In this document: piece by piece, positions 25,452-33,851 of the stretch
How positions within the stretch are numbered: the stretch's first letter is position 1
Layout of the letters: each line of letters opens with the position of its first letter
NCBI RefSeq assembly: GCF_004124325.1
Contig: NZ_QBDT01000001.1
Coordinates: forward strand, 1,116,001-1,180,000
Source: Streptomyces sp. L2
Lineage (GTDB): Bacteria; Actinomycetota; Actinomycetes; Streptomycetales; Streptomycetaceae
Direction of reading: 5' to 3'
DNA length: 64,000 nucleotides
Program-made: the position numbers and the translations under genes
The notes under the pieces: generated by a model
Database searches by the model: none
Told to the model about the DNA's origin: nothing
What the model saw: the letters and a program-made list of their open reading frames with translations, nothing else

Positions 25452-25490
25452 CTGGTCGCGCAGTTCCCCGCGCCCCTTTCGGGGCGCTCC
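25452..25490. repeat. Dispersed repeat with CGCCCC/GGGGCG stem
   Basis: A full copy of the GCGCAGTTCCCCGCGCCCCT family closes with TTTC and GGGGCG (25471-25486 stem). It lies 12 bp beyond the end of the siderophore synthetase gene and may terminate it. Confidence 0.75.
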
Positions 25491-25501
25491 AGGGCCCGGT
25501 G

Positions 25502-27001
25502 TCAGATGGGCCGAAGGGGGTTGGGCAGAGGCTGGTACCGGGCCGCCGCGCCGTCGGCGCCGGTCCAGCGGAGGAGGAGGTTCGTTTTGGTGGGGAGGAT
25601 GGGGGTGGTGAGGAGGGTGGGGGTCTCGGGGAGGGGGTGGCGGGAGAGTTCGGCGCGGGCGGCGGGCCAGGGGTCGAACCCGGGGTGGTGTTCGGTGAGG
25701 GCGGCGGCGATCTCGGTGAGGTGGTTGACGACCAGGCAGTACACCAGCCGCTCCCAGCCGGCCTCGCGGGACACGTCGGAGAGGAGCTTGGCGCCCTCGG
25801 CGTCCCGGAACAGGGCCTGGAGCGGGGTGCCGTCGGCGTCGACGGCGACGAGCGTGTTCTGCAGGTGCGCTTCGAGGACGACCCCGTGCTCGGCGAAGGC
25901 CGTCAGCGCCGGTGGGACGACCTGGCGCAGATAGGCCCGCCACCAGGCCGCCGGGTCGGCCGCGGTGGCGAGGGGGCTGCCGTCGAAGCCCTCGGCGAGG
26001 CCCGCCGCGAGCAGCGGGGTGGCGCCGGGCAGCAGGTGGCCGCGCAGGCCGTCGCGGACCAGGACGGCGAGTTCCTCGAAGGCGAAGGCGGCGGTGCGGT
26101 AGCCGCGGTCGCTCAGCCAGGCCGCCGGGCCGGGGAGCTCCGTGAAGGCACCGGTCACCGCGCTGTCGGTACGGCGCAGCCGGAGCAGGTCGTGCCGCCA
26201 CAGCCGGCGGATGTCGTTGGTGATCCGCACGTCGAGGCTGAACTTGAGGAACAGGTCCCGCCCGGGCTCGTACAGGGTCCGGACCGCCGCCGTGGGCCAG
26301 AAGTGGTCCGGGATCACGCCCAGCCGGAGCAGGCGGCCGTCGGCGAAGGCGGGGGTGAGGTCGCGGGCGGCGAGGTCGAGCTGCCAGGGGTGGGCCGGGA
26401 GCAGCCGGTAGCCGGGCGGGGCGGCGCCGAGGGCGTCCAGGGCAGCGGTGTCGCCCTCCTCGGCCACCTGGTCCTCGCGGACGCCGAGCAGCACCAGCGG
26501 GAAACGGGCGTGCGCCTCGGGCGCGTACGGCAGCCAGGCCGCCGCCGGACCGCCGCCGCGCGCCTTGGGGGCCGGATGGCAGGGGTGCCCGGTGATCAGG
26601 GCCTGCTCGGAGCGAAGGTACGGGTCCGTGGGCGGCGTCGCCCGCTCGCGCGCGGTGAGCAGGGCGGCCACGGCGTCCCGGCTGTCGATCATCTCCGCGG
26701 GCAGGTCGCCGCCGGCGAGCCCGGTGTGCCGGCGCAGTTCCTCGGCGACGAGTTTGACCAGTTCGGTGTGGCCGATCCGGTGCCAGGTTCCGGACGCGTA
26801 CAGCTCGGGTTCGGCGGGTCGCCGGCCGTCGCGCACCCGAAGCAGGCGGCCGGTGGGCAGCCGGTGGACACCCCGGGTCCCGGTGCCTGGGAGCGGTTCG
26901 GCCACTTCCCGCAGGAGGCAGTTGAGCAGCGGCGCGGTCGCGTACGCGTCGGCACGCCGGCCGACGGCGTCGGTGGGGGATGTCAGGTCCACGCGATCCA
27001 T
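25502..27001 (-). CDS. IucA/IucC-family NIS siderophore synthetase
   Basis: An ATP-dependent enzyme of 499 residues that joins a carboxylate such as citrate to an amine or hydroxamate. It shows the ATP motif region GHPCHPAPKARGG (about 148), LLPAHPWQLDL, FLKFSLDVRITNDIRR (about 255), and the C-terminal FhuF-like part with LEAHLQNTL. It is divergent from a second synthetase of the same family, so the two probably make one siderophore by sequential condensations. No decarboxylase, hydroxylase, transport or receptor gene adjoins them. The product is unknown. Confidence 0.93.
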   Translation of the reverse strand: MDRVDLTSPTDAVGRRADAYATAPLLNCLLREVAEPLPGTGTRGVHRLPTGRLLRVRDGRRPAEPELYASGTWHRIGHTELVKLVAEELRRHTGLAGGDLPAEMIDSRDAVAALLTARERATPPTDPYLRSEQALITGHPCHPAPKARGGGPAAAWLPYAPEAHARFPLVLLGVREDQVAEEGDTAALDALGAAPPGYRLLPAHPWQLDLAARDLTPAFADGRLLRLGVIPDHFWPTAAVRTLYEPGRDLFLKFSLDVRITNDIRRLWRHDLLRLRRTDSAVTGAFTELPGPAAWLSDRGYRTAAFAFEELAVLVRDGLRGHLLPGATPLLAAGLAEGFDGSPLATAADPAAWWRAYLRQVVPPALTAFAEHGVVLEAHLQNTLVAVDADGTPLQALFRDAEGAKLLSDVSREAGWERLVYCLVVNHLTEIAAALTEHHPGFDPWPAARAELSRHPLPETPTLLTTPILPTKTNLLLRWTGADGAAARYQPLPNPLRPI

Positions 27002-27282
27002 TCGTTCTCGTCCGGTCGGGGTCTCGTCCGATGTCGGGTCTCGTCCGGCCGCTGTCGTCCGGTCGTTCTGGCCCGGCCGTTCTGGCCCGGCCGTTCTCTC
27101 GTCCGACGTTCTGGTCCGGCCGCTCTCGACCAGTCGTCCTACCGATCGTGTTACCGGGCCCGATCGCGGCGAGCCGTTCGTACGAGGATCCTTTCGTACG
27201 CGGGTCGAGTCCGGTCACGATCAGTATGGCGGTCGTCGCCCGACCATGGTGCCCCGAGCCGCCCGTCCCCAAGGAGCCGACC
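27002..27282. promoter_or_regulatory. Divergent promoter region of the siderophore synthetases
   Basis: This 281-bp gap contains imperfect CGTTCTGGCCCGGC repeats (about 27066-27110) and the near-palindrome CGTACGAGGATCC...CGTACG (27179-27200). I searched for the streptomycete iron box (TTAGGTTAGGCTNNCCTAA type) by eye and saw none. The operator of these genes is therefore open. Confidence 0.45.
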
Positions 27283-28797
27283 GTGTCCCGTTCCGCCACC
27301 GCCGAGGCGTCGCTCGCCGAGGAGCTGGCCGCCGTCCGGCCCGCCCTGCTGCCCCGGTACCGCCAGGCGCTGCCCGGTGCCCGCGCGGCCGTGCTGAGCC
27401 GGCTGTGGCGGGCGCTCGCGCATGAGCCGCTGCCCTGGATCGACCGCAGGACGCGGGGCGCGCACAGCCTCGCCCTGCGGCTCGCCGACGGCCGGGTGCT
27501 GCACGGGCCGCCGGCGGATCCGTACGCGACCACGGCGTACGCCCCCGCCGTCCGGCTCGGCCGGGAGCGCTACGACGATCCGGTGCGCCTGATGACGGAC
27601 CTCGCCGTGCCGCACGCGACGGGTTTCGCGGCCGAACTCGCCCACAGTGTCGCCTCGCTGGCGCTCTCGCGGGCCGGGGCGCATCACCCGAAGGAGTGGC
27701 CCGCGCGGGACTGGGAGTGGGAGCGGCGGGTGACCGACGGCCACCCGTTCCACCCCAACTGCCGTTCCCGGCCCGGCTTCTCGGTGGCCGAGCAGCTGGC
27801 GTACGGCCCGGAGCACGGCCCGCTGGTGGAGCTGGGCACGGTCGCGGTGCCGGCCGCGCGATGTCTGGTGTCGGGGGTATGGCCGGAGGAACTCCGGGAC
27901 GGTGAGCGGCTGTTGATTCCGGTGCATCCGTGGCAGGCGGCGCACGTACTCAAACGGTCGTACGACCTGTGGCGCGCCGCGCGGCCGCTGATGTCGCTGC
28001 GCACGCTCGCCCTGCCCGGCGGTCCGCACGTGAAGACCGCGCTGAGTGCCCGGCTGACCTCCTCGGTGCGGGACATCTCCGCGTACTCGATCGAGGCGGC
28101 GGCGATCCTGTCGTCGTTCGCGACGGAACTGGCGGCGCGCACGGACGGGCTGCTGCACGTGACGCGGACGCTCGGCGCCGTCACCGACGGCTCCCCCGAC
28201 CTCGCGGCGCTGCTGCGGGAGTCACCCGAGGTGTACGCGGGCCCGGGCGAGCGGATGGTGCCGGTGGCCGCGCTTCCCGGCACCGGCCTGCCCGGCTCCG
28301 CCGGCTGGCTGACCGCGTTCACCCGGCTGGCGCTCACGGTGGGCCTGCGGCTGCTGGAACTCGGGGTGGCCCTGGAGGCGCACGGCCAGAACCTGCTGGT
28401 GGTCCTGGCGGCGGACGGCACTCCGCTGCGGCTGGTGTACCGGGACCTCGCCGACATCCGGATCAGTCCGGCCCGGCTGGTCCGGCACGGCATCACCCCG
28501 CCCGCGCTGACCGGCCGGCTGGTCACGGACGACGAACAGGCCCTGCGCCGCAAGCTGTTCGGTTCGCTGGTGGCGGGAGCGCTCGCGGCGACGGCAGGTT
28601 CGGGCCCGGCGCTGGGGGCCGCGGTGGCGGCCGCCGTACCGGACGTTCCGCGCACGCCGGACCTGAACGAGCTGCGCCAATCACCCATCCCGACCAAGGC
28701 GTTGACGCTGATGCGGCTCTCCCCGGAGACCCCCGGGGACCAGTGGGCGGCGCTGCCGAACCCGCTCGTTTTGGAGCCCGGCGCCCTGGATCAATAG
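27283..28797 (+). CDS. IucA/IucC-family NIS siderophore synthetase (second)
   Basis: A protein of 504 residues from GTG 27283, which follows AAGGAG by 6 nt. Key regions are GHPFHPNCRSRPGFS (about 149), LIPVHPWQAAHVL, HVKTALSARLTSSVRDIS (about 250) and LEAHGQNLLVVL. Together with the divergent synthetase it should assemble a hydroxamate- or citrate-type siderophore. The two proteins share motifs but not close similarity, so this is not a recent duplication. Two bulk functions, amine supply and export, must be encoded elsewhere. Confidence 0.93.
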   Translation: MSRSATAEASLAEELAAVRPALLPRYRQALPGARAAVLSRLWRALAHEPLPWIDRRTRGAHSLALRLADGRVLHGPPADPYATTAYAPAVRLGRERYDDPVRLMTDLAVPHATGFAAELAHSVASLALSRAGAHHPKEWPARDWEWERRVTDGHPFHPNCRSRPGFSVAEQLAYGPEHGPLVELGTVAVPAARCLVSGVWPEELRDGERLLIPVHPWQAAHVLKRSYDLWRAARPLMSLRTLALPGGPHVKTALSARLTSSVRDISAYSIEAAAILSSFATELAARTDGLLHVTRTLGAVTDGSPDLAALLRESPEVYAGPGERMVPVAALPGTGLPGSAGWLTAFTRLALTVGLRLLELGVALEAHGQNLLVVLAADGTPLRLVYRDLADIRISPARLVRHGITPPALTGRLVTDDEQALRRKLFGSLVAGALAATAGSGPALGAAVAAAVPDVPRTPDLNELRQSPIPTKALTLMRLSPETPGDQWAALPNPLVLEPGALDQ

Positions 28798-28806
28798 GAT
28801 CCGCCG

Positions 28807-30069
28807 ATGATCAGAAGACAACGGCTGGCGGCGGGCGTCTGTGCCCTGCTCGCCGCCCTGGCGGCCGGGATCTCCTTCCCCGGCCAGGCGGTCGCCGACG
28901 AGACGGACAAACCCGCGCCCAAGGTCGAACTCGTGCTGGACGTCAGCGGTTCGATGCGCGCCCGGGACATCGACGGCGAGAGCCGGATGGCGGCGGCCAA
29001 GCAGGCGTTCGACGAGGTGCTCGACGCGACGCCCGAGGAGGTCCAGCTCGGCATCCGCACGCTCGGCGCCAACTACCGGGGCAACGACCGCAAGGAGGGC
29101 TGCAAGGACACCGCGCGGCTGTACCCGGTCGGCCCGCTGGACCGGACCGAGGCGAAGACGGCCGTGGCCACGCTGACCCCGACCGGCTGGACGCCGATCG
29201 GTCCGGCGCTGCTGAAGGCCGCGGACGACCTGAACGGTGGCGACGGCACCCGCCGGATCGTCCTGATCAGCGACGGCGAGGACACCTGCCAGCCGCTGGA
29301 CCCCTGTGAGGTGGCCCGCGAGATAGCCGCCAAGGGCATCGGGCTGACCATCGACACCCTCGGCCTGGTGCCGGACGCGAAGACCCGCGACCAGCTGAGC
29401 TGCATCGCGGACGCGACCGGCGGCACGTACACGGACGTACGGCACAAGGAGGAACTCAGCGACCGCGTCGGTCAGTTGGTGGACCGGGCGGCCGATCCCG
29501 TCGTGACGCCGGTGGCCACCGAGGGCGCGGCGCAGTGCGCGAAGGCACCGGCCCTGAAGTCCGGGCTCTACACGGACCACGTGGGGTTCGGGCAGCAGCG
29601 CTGGTACAAGGTGGACGTCGACGCCGGCCAGGAGCTGCGCGCCGGGGTCAGCGTGGCGGCCGACCGGACCGTGAACCCCGACTACGGGCTGCTGCTGCGG
29701 GCGGTGACCGTGCACGGCCGGGAGATCGTGCGCGGTGAGGCCGCCGGCAACGGCCGTACGGACATGATCTCCACGGGTCTTCGCTACCCGAGGCCCGAGA
29801 GCGACGACGACAACGCCCCCGCCGAGACCGTGTGCCTGCAGGTCACCCAGTCCTTCTCGGCCGCGCCGGGCGTGAAGACCACGCCCGGGATGCCGCTGGA
29901 GCTGACCGTCGACGTCGTCGGCGGGCCGCACCGGGCGAGCGACGTGGCCGCCTTCGGGCTCGGGCGCGGCTGGTGGCTGCTGGGCGCGCTGGTGCTCACG
30001 GGCTTCGTCGCCGGTCTGCTGTGGGGCTGGCTGTCACGCTGGCGGGTCGCGGTCTGGAGGACGAACTGA
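28807..30069 (+). CDS. Secreted, membrane-anchored von Willebrand factor A protein
   Basis: A protein of 420 residues with a signal peptide (about 1-30), a vWA domain (about 38-220), a further extracellular part, and one C-terminal membrane helix (WWLLGALVLTGFVAGLLWGW) with a short basic tail. The metal site is complete: DVSGSM, a threonine in PTGWTPIG, and SDGED. Several Cys residues suggest disulfides. Its stop overlaps the next gene's start (TGATG), so the two proteins are made together and probably act together at the cell surface. The ligand is unknown. Confidence 0.9.
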   Translation: MIRRQRLAAGVCALLAALAAGISFPGQAVADETDKPAPKVELVLDVSGSMRARDIDGESRMAAAKQAFDEVLDATPEEVQLGIRTLGANYRGNDRKEGCKDTARLYPVGPLDRTEAKTAVATLTPTGWTPIGPALLKAADDLNGGDGTRRIVLISDGEDTCQPLDPCEVAREIAAKGIGLTIDTLGLVPDAKTRDQLSCIADATGGTYTDVRHKEELSDRVGQLVDRAADPVVTPVATEGAAQCAKAPALKSGLYTDHVGFGQQRWYKVDVDAGQELRAGVSVAADRTVNPDYGLLLRAVTVHGREIVRGEAAGNGRTDMISTGLRYPRPESDDDNAPAETVCLQVTQSFSAAPGVKTTPGMPLELTVDVVGGPHRASDVAAFGLGRGWWLLGALVLTGFVAGLLWGWLSRWRVAVWRTN

Positions 30070-30857
30070 TGCGAACGACACGTAAGCTGGGCGCCGTGGT
30101 CGGTGCGCTGCTGGCGCTCGGGCTCGCGGCCGGACCGGCCGCCGCCGGCCCCTCGCCCTCCCCGAGCGCGTCGGACGACGGCAAGGCTCCCACCCAGGCG
30201 GGCACGTCCTTCCGTACGGCGACGGAGATCGAGCAGGGGCAGGACGCGACGGCCTCCGGGTCGGCGGGCGACTACCTGTACTGGTCGTTCCCGGCGGACG
30301 CGGGACAGCGGCCCACCGTCAGGGCGACGGTCAAGCTGCCGGACTCGCACGGGGCGCAGAGCTGGCAGATCGACGTGTACGACGGTCTGCGGCGCCGGCA
30401 GTCCTGCCAGTACGGGTCGGCCACGCGCACCGCGGAACAGGGCACGTCGACCGTCGAGTTGGCGTGTGCACTGCGGACGGTGCGGGCCTGGTCGGAGCCG
30501 TGGGCCAACGACCCGCTGCCGGGGACGTACTACATCCGGCTGACCGCGGTCGAGCTGGGCTCGGCGGACCTCGGCAAGCCGGTCAGCGCGCAGGTCCGGG
30601 TCGACTCCAAGGACATCGGCGGGGCGGCGGCGGTCGACGGCTCGCTGGCGAAGCCGCTGGTGCCGGGGATCGCGGTCGCGTCCGGGACTGACTCCGACGC
30701 CGCGGTGCTGTCGAGCACCGCGCCGAAGGACGGCTGGTCCTCGGGGTGGTGGTCCGACCGGTGGGTGTGGACTGCCGTCGGCGGGGCGCTGGCGGCTCTC
30801 GCCGGAGTCGGCGGCTACGCCCTGACCCGCGGCACGGGCCGGCGACCGGCACCGTGA
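30069..30857 (+). CDS. Secreted membrane-anchored protein, partner of the vWA protein
   Basis: A protein of 262 residues coupled to the vWA gene by a TGATG overlap, with GGAGG just upstream. It has a signal peptide (about 1-28), a Pro/Ser linker, an extracellular beta-rich domain with two Cys (about residues 117 and 137), and one C-terminal membrane helix (TAVGGALAALAGVGGYALT) followed by RGTGRRPAP. I do not recognise a named family. The topology mirrors its neighbour, which suggests a surface complex. Confidence 0.82.
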   Translation: MRTTRKLGAVVGALLALGLAAGPAAAGPSPSPSASDDGKAPTQAGTSFRTATEIEQGQDATASGSAGDYLYWSFPADAGQRPTVRATVKLPDSHGAQSWQIDVYDGLRRRQSCQYGSATRTAEQGTSTVELACALRTVRAWSEPWANDPLPGTYYIRLTAVELGSADLGKPVSAQVRVDSKDIGGAAAVDGSLAKPLVPGIAVASGTDSDAAVLSSTAPKDGWSSGWWSDRWVWTAVGGALAALAGVGGYALTRGTGRRPAP

Positions 30858-30861
30858 GGCG

Positions 30862-30883
30862 AAGGCCCGCTTCGGCGGGCCTT
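30862..30883. terminator. Terminator after the vWA operon
   Basis: AAGGCCCGC-TTCG-GCGGGCCTT is a perfect 9-bp stem with a stable tetraloop, followed by a pyrimidine run (CCTTCTTTCCC). Confidence 0.9.
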
Positions 30884-30942
30884 CCTTCTTTCCCACCCAC
30901 CCACCCGACTCGCAGAACCGAGAGGCTGAGCAAGGGCCGGAA

Positions 30943-31131
30943 CTGGACGCGCCCCGAAGGGGCGCGGGGAACTGCGCGACCAGCCACATGCGGCCCGCAG
31001 CCGAAGTCCGGCCCGGGGACGGGCATCCTCACGGTCAGTCGACAACTCACAGGACCTGGACGCGCCCCCAAGGGGCGCGGGGAACTGCGCGACCAGCCAC
31101 GCCCGGCCCGCAGCCGAAGTCCGGCCCGGGA
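30943..31131. repeat. Two near-identical ~76-bp copies of the dispersed repeat
   Basis: Copies at about 30943-31018 and 31056-31131 share CTGGACGCGCC, an AAGGGGCGC stem, GGGGAACTGCGCGACCAGCC and GCAGCCGAAGTCCGGCCCGG. They are in the opposite orientation to the copies at 671, 21494 and 25452. Nothing else is seen between the vWA operon and the HxlR gene. Confidence 0.85.
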
Positions 31132-31151
31132 GTGTCCCCCCGTGCGGGGCC

Positions 31152-31778
31152 TCAGTCCTGGCGCAGGGACTTGGCCAAGGGGCCGTCGCCGCTCACCCTC
31201 ACCGCGCCGGAGGCGACCGCGGACCGGAGGGTCAGTTCACCCCTGGCCAGCGCCTCGCAGAGACCCGCGTCGAGACTCACACGCGCGTCCGGCTCGGCAG
31301 GAGCCGGACCCTCGCCGTAGACCGGCCCGGTGTCCGCGCCGGCGCGCACGTGGAACACCCCCTCCTCCAGCTCGACTTCGACCACCCCCTCCCCCTCCAG
31401 CGCCCGCAGCAGCGGCAGCGCGAACCAGTGGGCGCGGACCGCGTCGGTCGGGCGCCGGGTGCCCAGTTCGGCCTCGCCCCACCGTCCCAGCGCCTGCAGC
31501 ACGGGGAGCAACTCCCTCCCCCGATCGCTGAGTTCGTAGACGTAGGCCGCGCCGGGCGGCGGCAGCCGGTGGCGGGTGGCCAGACCGTCCCGCTCCATGT
31601 CCTTCAGCCGCGAGGCGAGCACGTCGGTGCTGACACCCGGAAGGTCCGCGTGCAGGTCGGTGTACCGGCGGGGCCCGCCCAGCAGTTCACGGACGATCAG
31701 CAGCGTCCAGCGGTCGCCGACGAGGTCGAGCGCGCGGGCGGCGGAACAGTACTGGTCGTAGCTGCGACGTGGTGACAT
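31152..31778 (-). CDS. HxlR-family regulator with C-terminal SCP2-like domain
   Basis: A DNA-binding protein of 208 residues. The HxlR winged helix (about 8-100) opens YDQYCSAARALDLVGDRWTL and contains RRYTDLHADLPGVSTDVLA. A C-terminal domain (about 110-208) resembles SCP2/sterol carrier folds, which often bind lipids. ATG 31778 is preferred to the TTG at 31796. It is divergent from the aminotransferase gene, and the gap carries two matching inverted repeats, so it probably represses itself and that gene. Confidence 0.87.
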   Translation of the reverse strand: MSPRRSYDQYCSAARALDLVGDRWTLLIVRELLGGPRRYTDLHADLPGVSTDVLASRLKDMERDGLATRHRLPPPGAAYVYELSDRGRELLPVLQALGRWGEAELGTRRPTDAVRAHWFALPLLRALEGEGVVEVELEEGVFHVRAGADTGPVYGEGPAPAEPDARVSLDAGLCEALARGELTLRSAVASGAVRVSGDGPLAKSLRQD

Positions 31779-31799
31779 GCGACGCAGTCTAGACAAGTT

Positions 31800-31835
31800 G
31801 TTGGACTTTCCAAGCCGCTACTTGGTAAAACCAAG
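31800..31835. promoter_or_regulatory. Two CTTGG-N5-CCAAG boxes in a divergent promoter
   Basis: GTTGGACTTTCCAAG (31800-31814) and CTTGGTAAAACCAAG (31821-31835) are 15-bp inverted repeats with starts 21 bp apart. They lie between the HxlR gene and the aminotransferase gene and are likely HxlR operators. Confidence 0.65.
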
Positions 31836-31859
31836 CAACACCAGTTTCCGGAGGGGCGC

Positions 31860-33071
31860 ATGGAGTTCCGGCAGTCGAACAAGCTCAGCGAGGTCTGCTA
31901 CGAGATCCGCGGCCCGGTGATCGAGCACGCCAACGCGCTGGAGGAGGCGGGGCACAGCGTGCTGCGCCTGAACACCGGCAACCCCGCGGCCTTCGGCTTC
32001 GAGGCGCCGGAGGAGATCCTCCAGGACATGATCCGGATGCTCCCCCAGGCGCACGGCTACACGGACTCACGCGGCGTCCTCTCCGCCCGCCGCGCCGTCG
32101 CCCAGCGCTACCAGACGCTCGGCCTGGAGGTGGACGTCGACGACGTATTCCTCGGCAACGGCGTCTCCGAGCTGGTCTCCATGGCCGTACAGGCACTGGT
32201 CGAGGACGGCGACGAAATCCTCATCCCCGCCCCGGACTTCCCCCTGTGGACGGCCGTGACGACCCTCGCCGGCGGCAAGGCCGTGCACTACCTCTGCGAC
32301 GAACAGGCCGAGTGGTACCCGGACCTGGACGACATGGCCGCGAAGATCACGGACCGCACGAAGGCCGTCGTGATCATCAACCCGAACAACCCGACCGGCG
32401 CCGTCTACCCCAAGGAGATCCTGGAGGGCATCCTCGACCTCGCCCGGCGGCACGGCCTGATGGTCTTCGCCGACGAGATCTACGACCAGATCCTCTACGA
32501 CGACGCCGTACACCACTCGACGGCCGCGCTCGCCCCCGACCTGGTCGTCCTCACCTTCTGCGGCCTCTCCAAGACCTACCGGGTGGCCGGCTTCCGGTCC
32601 GGCTGGCTGGTGGTGACCGGCCCGAAGCAGCACGCCCGGGACTACCTGGAGGGCCTCACCATGCTGGCCTCCATGCGGCTGTGCGCCAACGCGCCCGCGC
32701 AGTACGCCATCCAGGCCGCGCTCGGCGGACGCCAGTCCGTGCGCGAACTGACCGCGCCGGGCGGCAGGCTGTACGAGCAGCGCAACGTGGCCTGGGAGAA
32801 GCTGAACGAGATCCCGGGCGTGTCCTGCGTGAAGCCGAAGGGCGCGCTGTACGCCTTCCCGCGCATCGACCCGAAGGTGCACCCGATCCACGACGACGAG
32901 AAGTTCGTGCTGGACCTCCTGCTCCGCGAGAAGATCCAGGTGGTGCAGGGAACCGGCTTCAACTGGCCCTCCCCCGACCACTTCCGCGTCCTCACCCTGC
33001 CCCACGCGGACGACCTGGAGGCGGCGATCGGCCGCATCGGCCGGTTCCTCGGCGGGTACCGGCAGCGATAG
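31860..33071 (+). CDS. Pyridoxal-phosphate aminotransferase (AlaA-like, class I/II)
   Basis: A fold-type I transaminase of 403 residues, probably glutamate-pyruvate type. It starts FRQSNKLSEVCYEIRGPV as AlaA does. Cofactor residues are visible: NPNNPTG, FADEIYDQILYDD, the Schiff-base Lys in FCGLSKTYRVAGFRSGW (about 239), and the substrate-binding Arg in HFRVLTLP. It stands alone, behind the HxlR boxes. Alanine as the product is inference from family likeness. Confidence 0.93.
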   Translation: MEFRQSNKLSEVCYEIRGPVIEHANALEEAGHSVLRLNTGNPAAFGFEAPEEILQDMIRMLPQAHGYTDSRGVLSARRAVAQRYQTLGLEVDVDDVFLGNGVSELVSMAVQALVEDGDEILIPAPDFPLWTAVTTLAGGKAVHYLCDEQAEWYPDLDDMAAKITDRTKAVVIINPNNPTGAVYPKEILEGILDLARRHGLMVFADEIYDQILYDDAVHHSTAALAPDLVVLTFCGLSKTYRVAGFRSGWLVVTGPKQHARDYLEGLTMLASMRLCANAPAQYAIQAALGGRQSVRELTAPGGRLYEQRNVAWEKLNEIPGVSCVKPKGALYAFPRIDPKVHPIHDDEKFVLDLLLREKIQVVQGTGFNWPSPDHFRVLTLPHADDLEAAIGRIGRFLGGYRQR

Positions 33072-33144
33072 CCGCCGGGCGCGCGGCCGGCCACCCTGTG
33101 CGAAGATCGCCTGGTGCTTGACTGCGAGCGGGAAGGGCGCTGAC

Positions 33145-33744
33145 GTGGGTGACCTGTTTCTCGTCCGGCACGGCGAGACCGAGTGGTCGCGCTCCGGACG
33201 GCACACCGGGAGCACCGACGTGCCCCTCACCGACCACGGGCGGGAGCAGGCCCGGGGGCTGGCGCCGCTGATCCGGTCCCTCCCGCTGGGCGCCGCGTAC
33301 GTCAGCCCGCTGCGGCGCGCGCGGGAGACCGCGGAACTGATCGGCGTCCCGGACGCGAAGGTCGACGCCGACCTGCGCGAATGGGACTACGGCGGCTACG
33401 AGGGCGTCACCACCGCCGAGATCCAGCGGGAGCGGCCCGCCTGGTTTCTGTTCACGGACGGGGTCGCGCCGGGCCCGCCGGACCACCCCGGGGAGACGCC
33501 CGAGCAGGTCGGGGAGCGCGCCGACCGGGTCCTGGCCGGGATCGAGACGGCCCTGGCGGGCGCCGAGAAGGGCGTCCTGCTCGTCGCTCACGGGCACTTC
33601 CTCCGCGTCCTCACCGCCCGCCGCCTCGGCCTGCCCGCCCGGGACGGCGCCCTCTTCCAGCTGGAGACGGGCACCCTCTGCCGGCTCGGCACGGAACACG
33701 GACGCCCGGTGGTGGCGGGCTGGAACATCCGCCCGGCCGACTGA
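33145..33744 (+). CDS. Histidine phosphatase family protein
   Basis: A phosphomonoesterase of the phosphoglycerate-mutase superfamily, 199 residues from GTG 33145. The catalytic motif is LVRHGETEWS, with the nucleophile His at about 9. SPLRRARETAEL supplies the second Arg, and the second His sits in VAHGHFLRVL. The short length without the mutase insertion suggests a phosphatase. The substrate is unknown. Confidence 0.92.
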   Translation: MGDLFLVRHGETEWSRSGRHTGSTDVPLTDHGREQARGLAPLIRSLPLGAAYVSPLRRARETAELIGVPDAKVDADLREWDYGGYEGVTTAEIQRERPAWFLFTDGVAPGPPDHPGETPEQVGERADRVLAGIETALAGAEKGVLLVAHGHFLRVLTARRLGLPARDGALFQLETGTLCRLGTEHGRPVVAGWNIRPAD

Positions 33745-33851
33745 GCGCTGCCCCGCGGGACGGCGGACGGCGTTGTCACACCCCGGTCGTACGCTTCGGG
33801 TGGGTCGTCCTTCGGGCGGCCGGGCCGAGCAGGTGCCGGAGGGAGCATGCC

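Noticed and set aside
27002..27282. Iron box for the siderophore synthetases
   Set aside because: I looked for the TTAGGTTAGGCT-type repeat by eye on both strands and saw no acceptable match. A profile search would be decisive.
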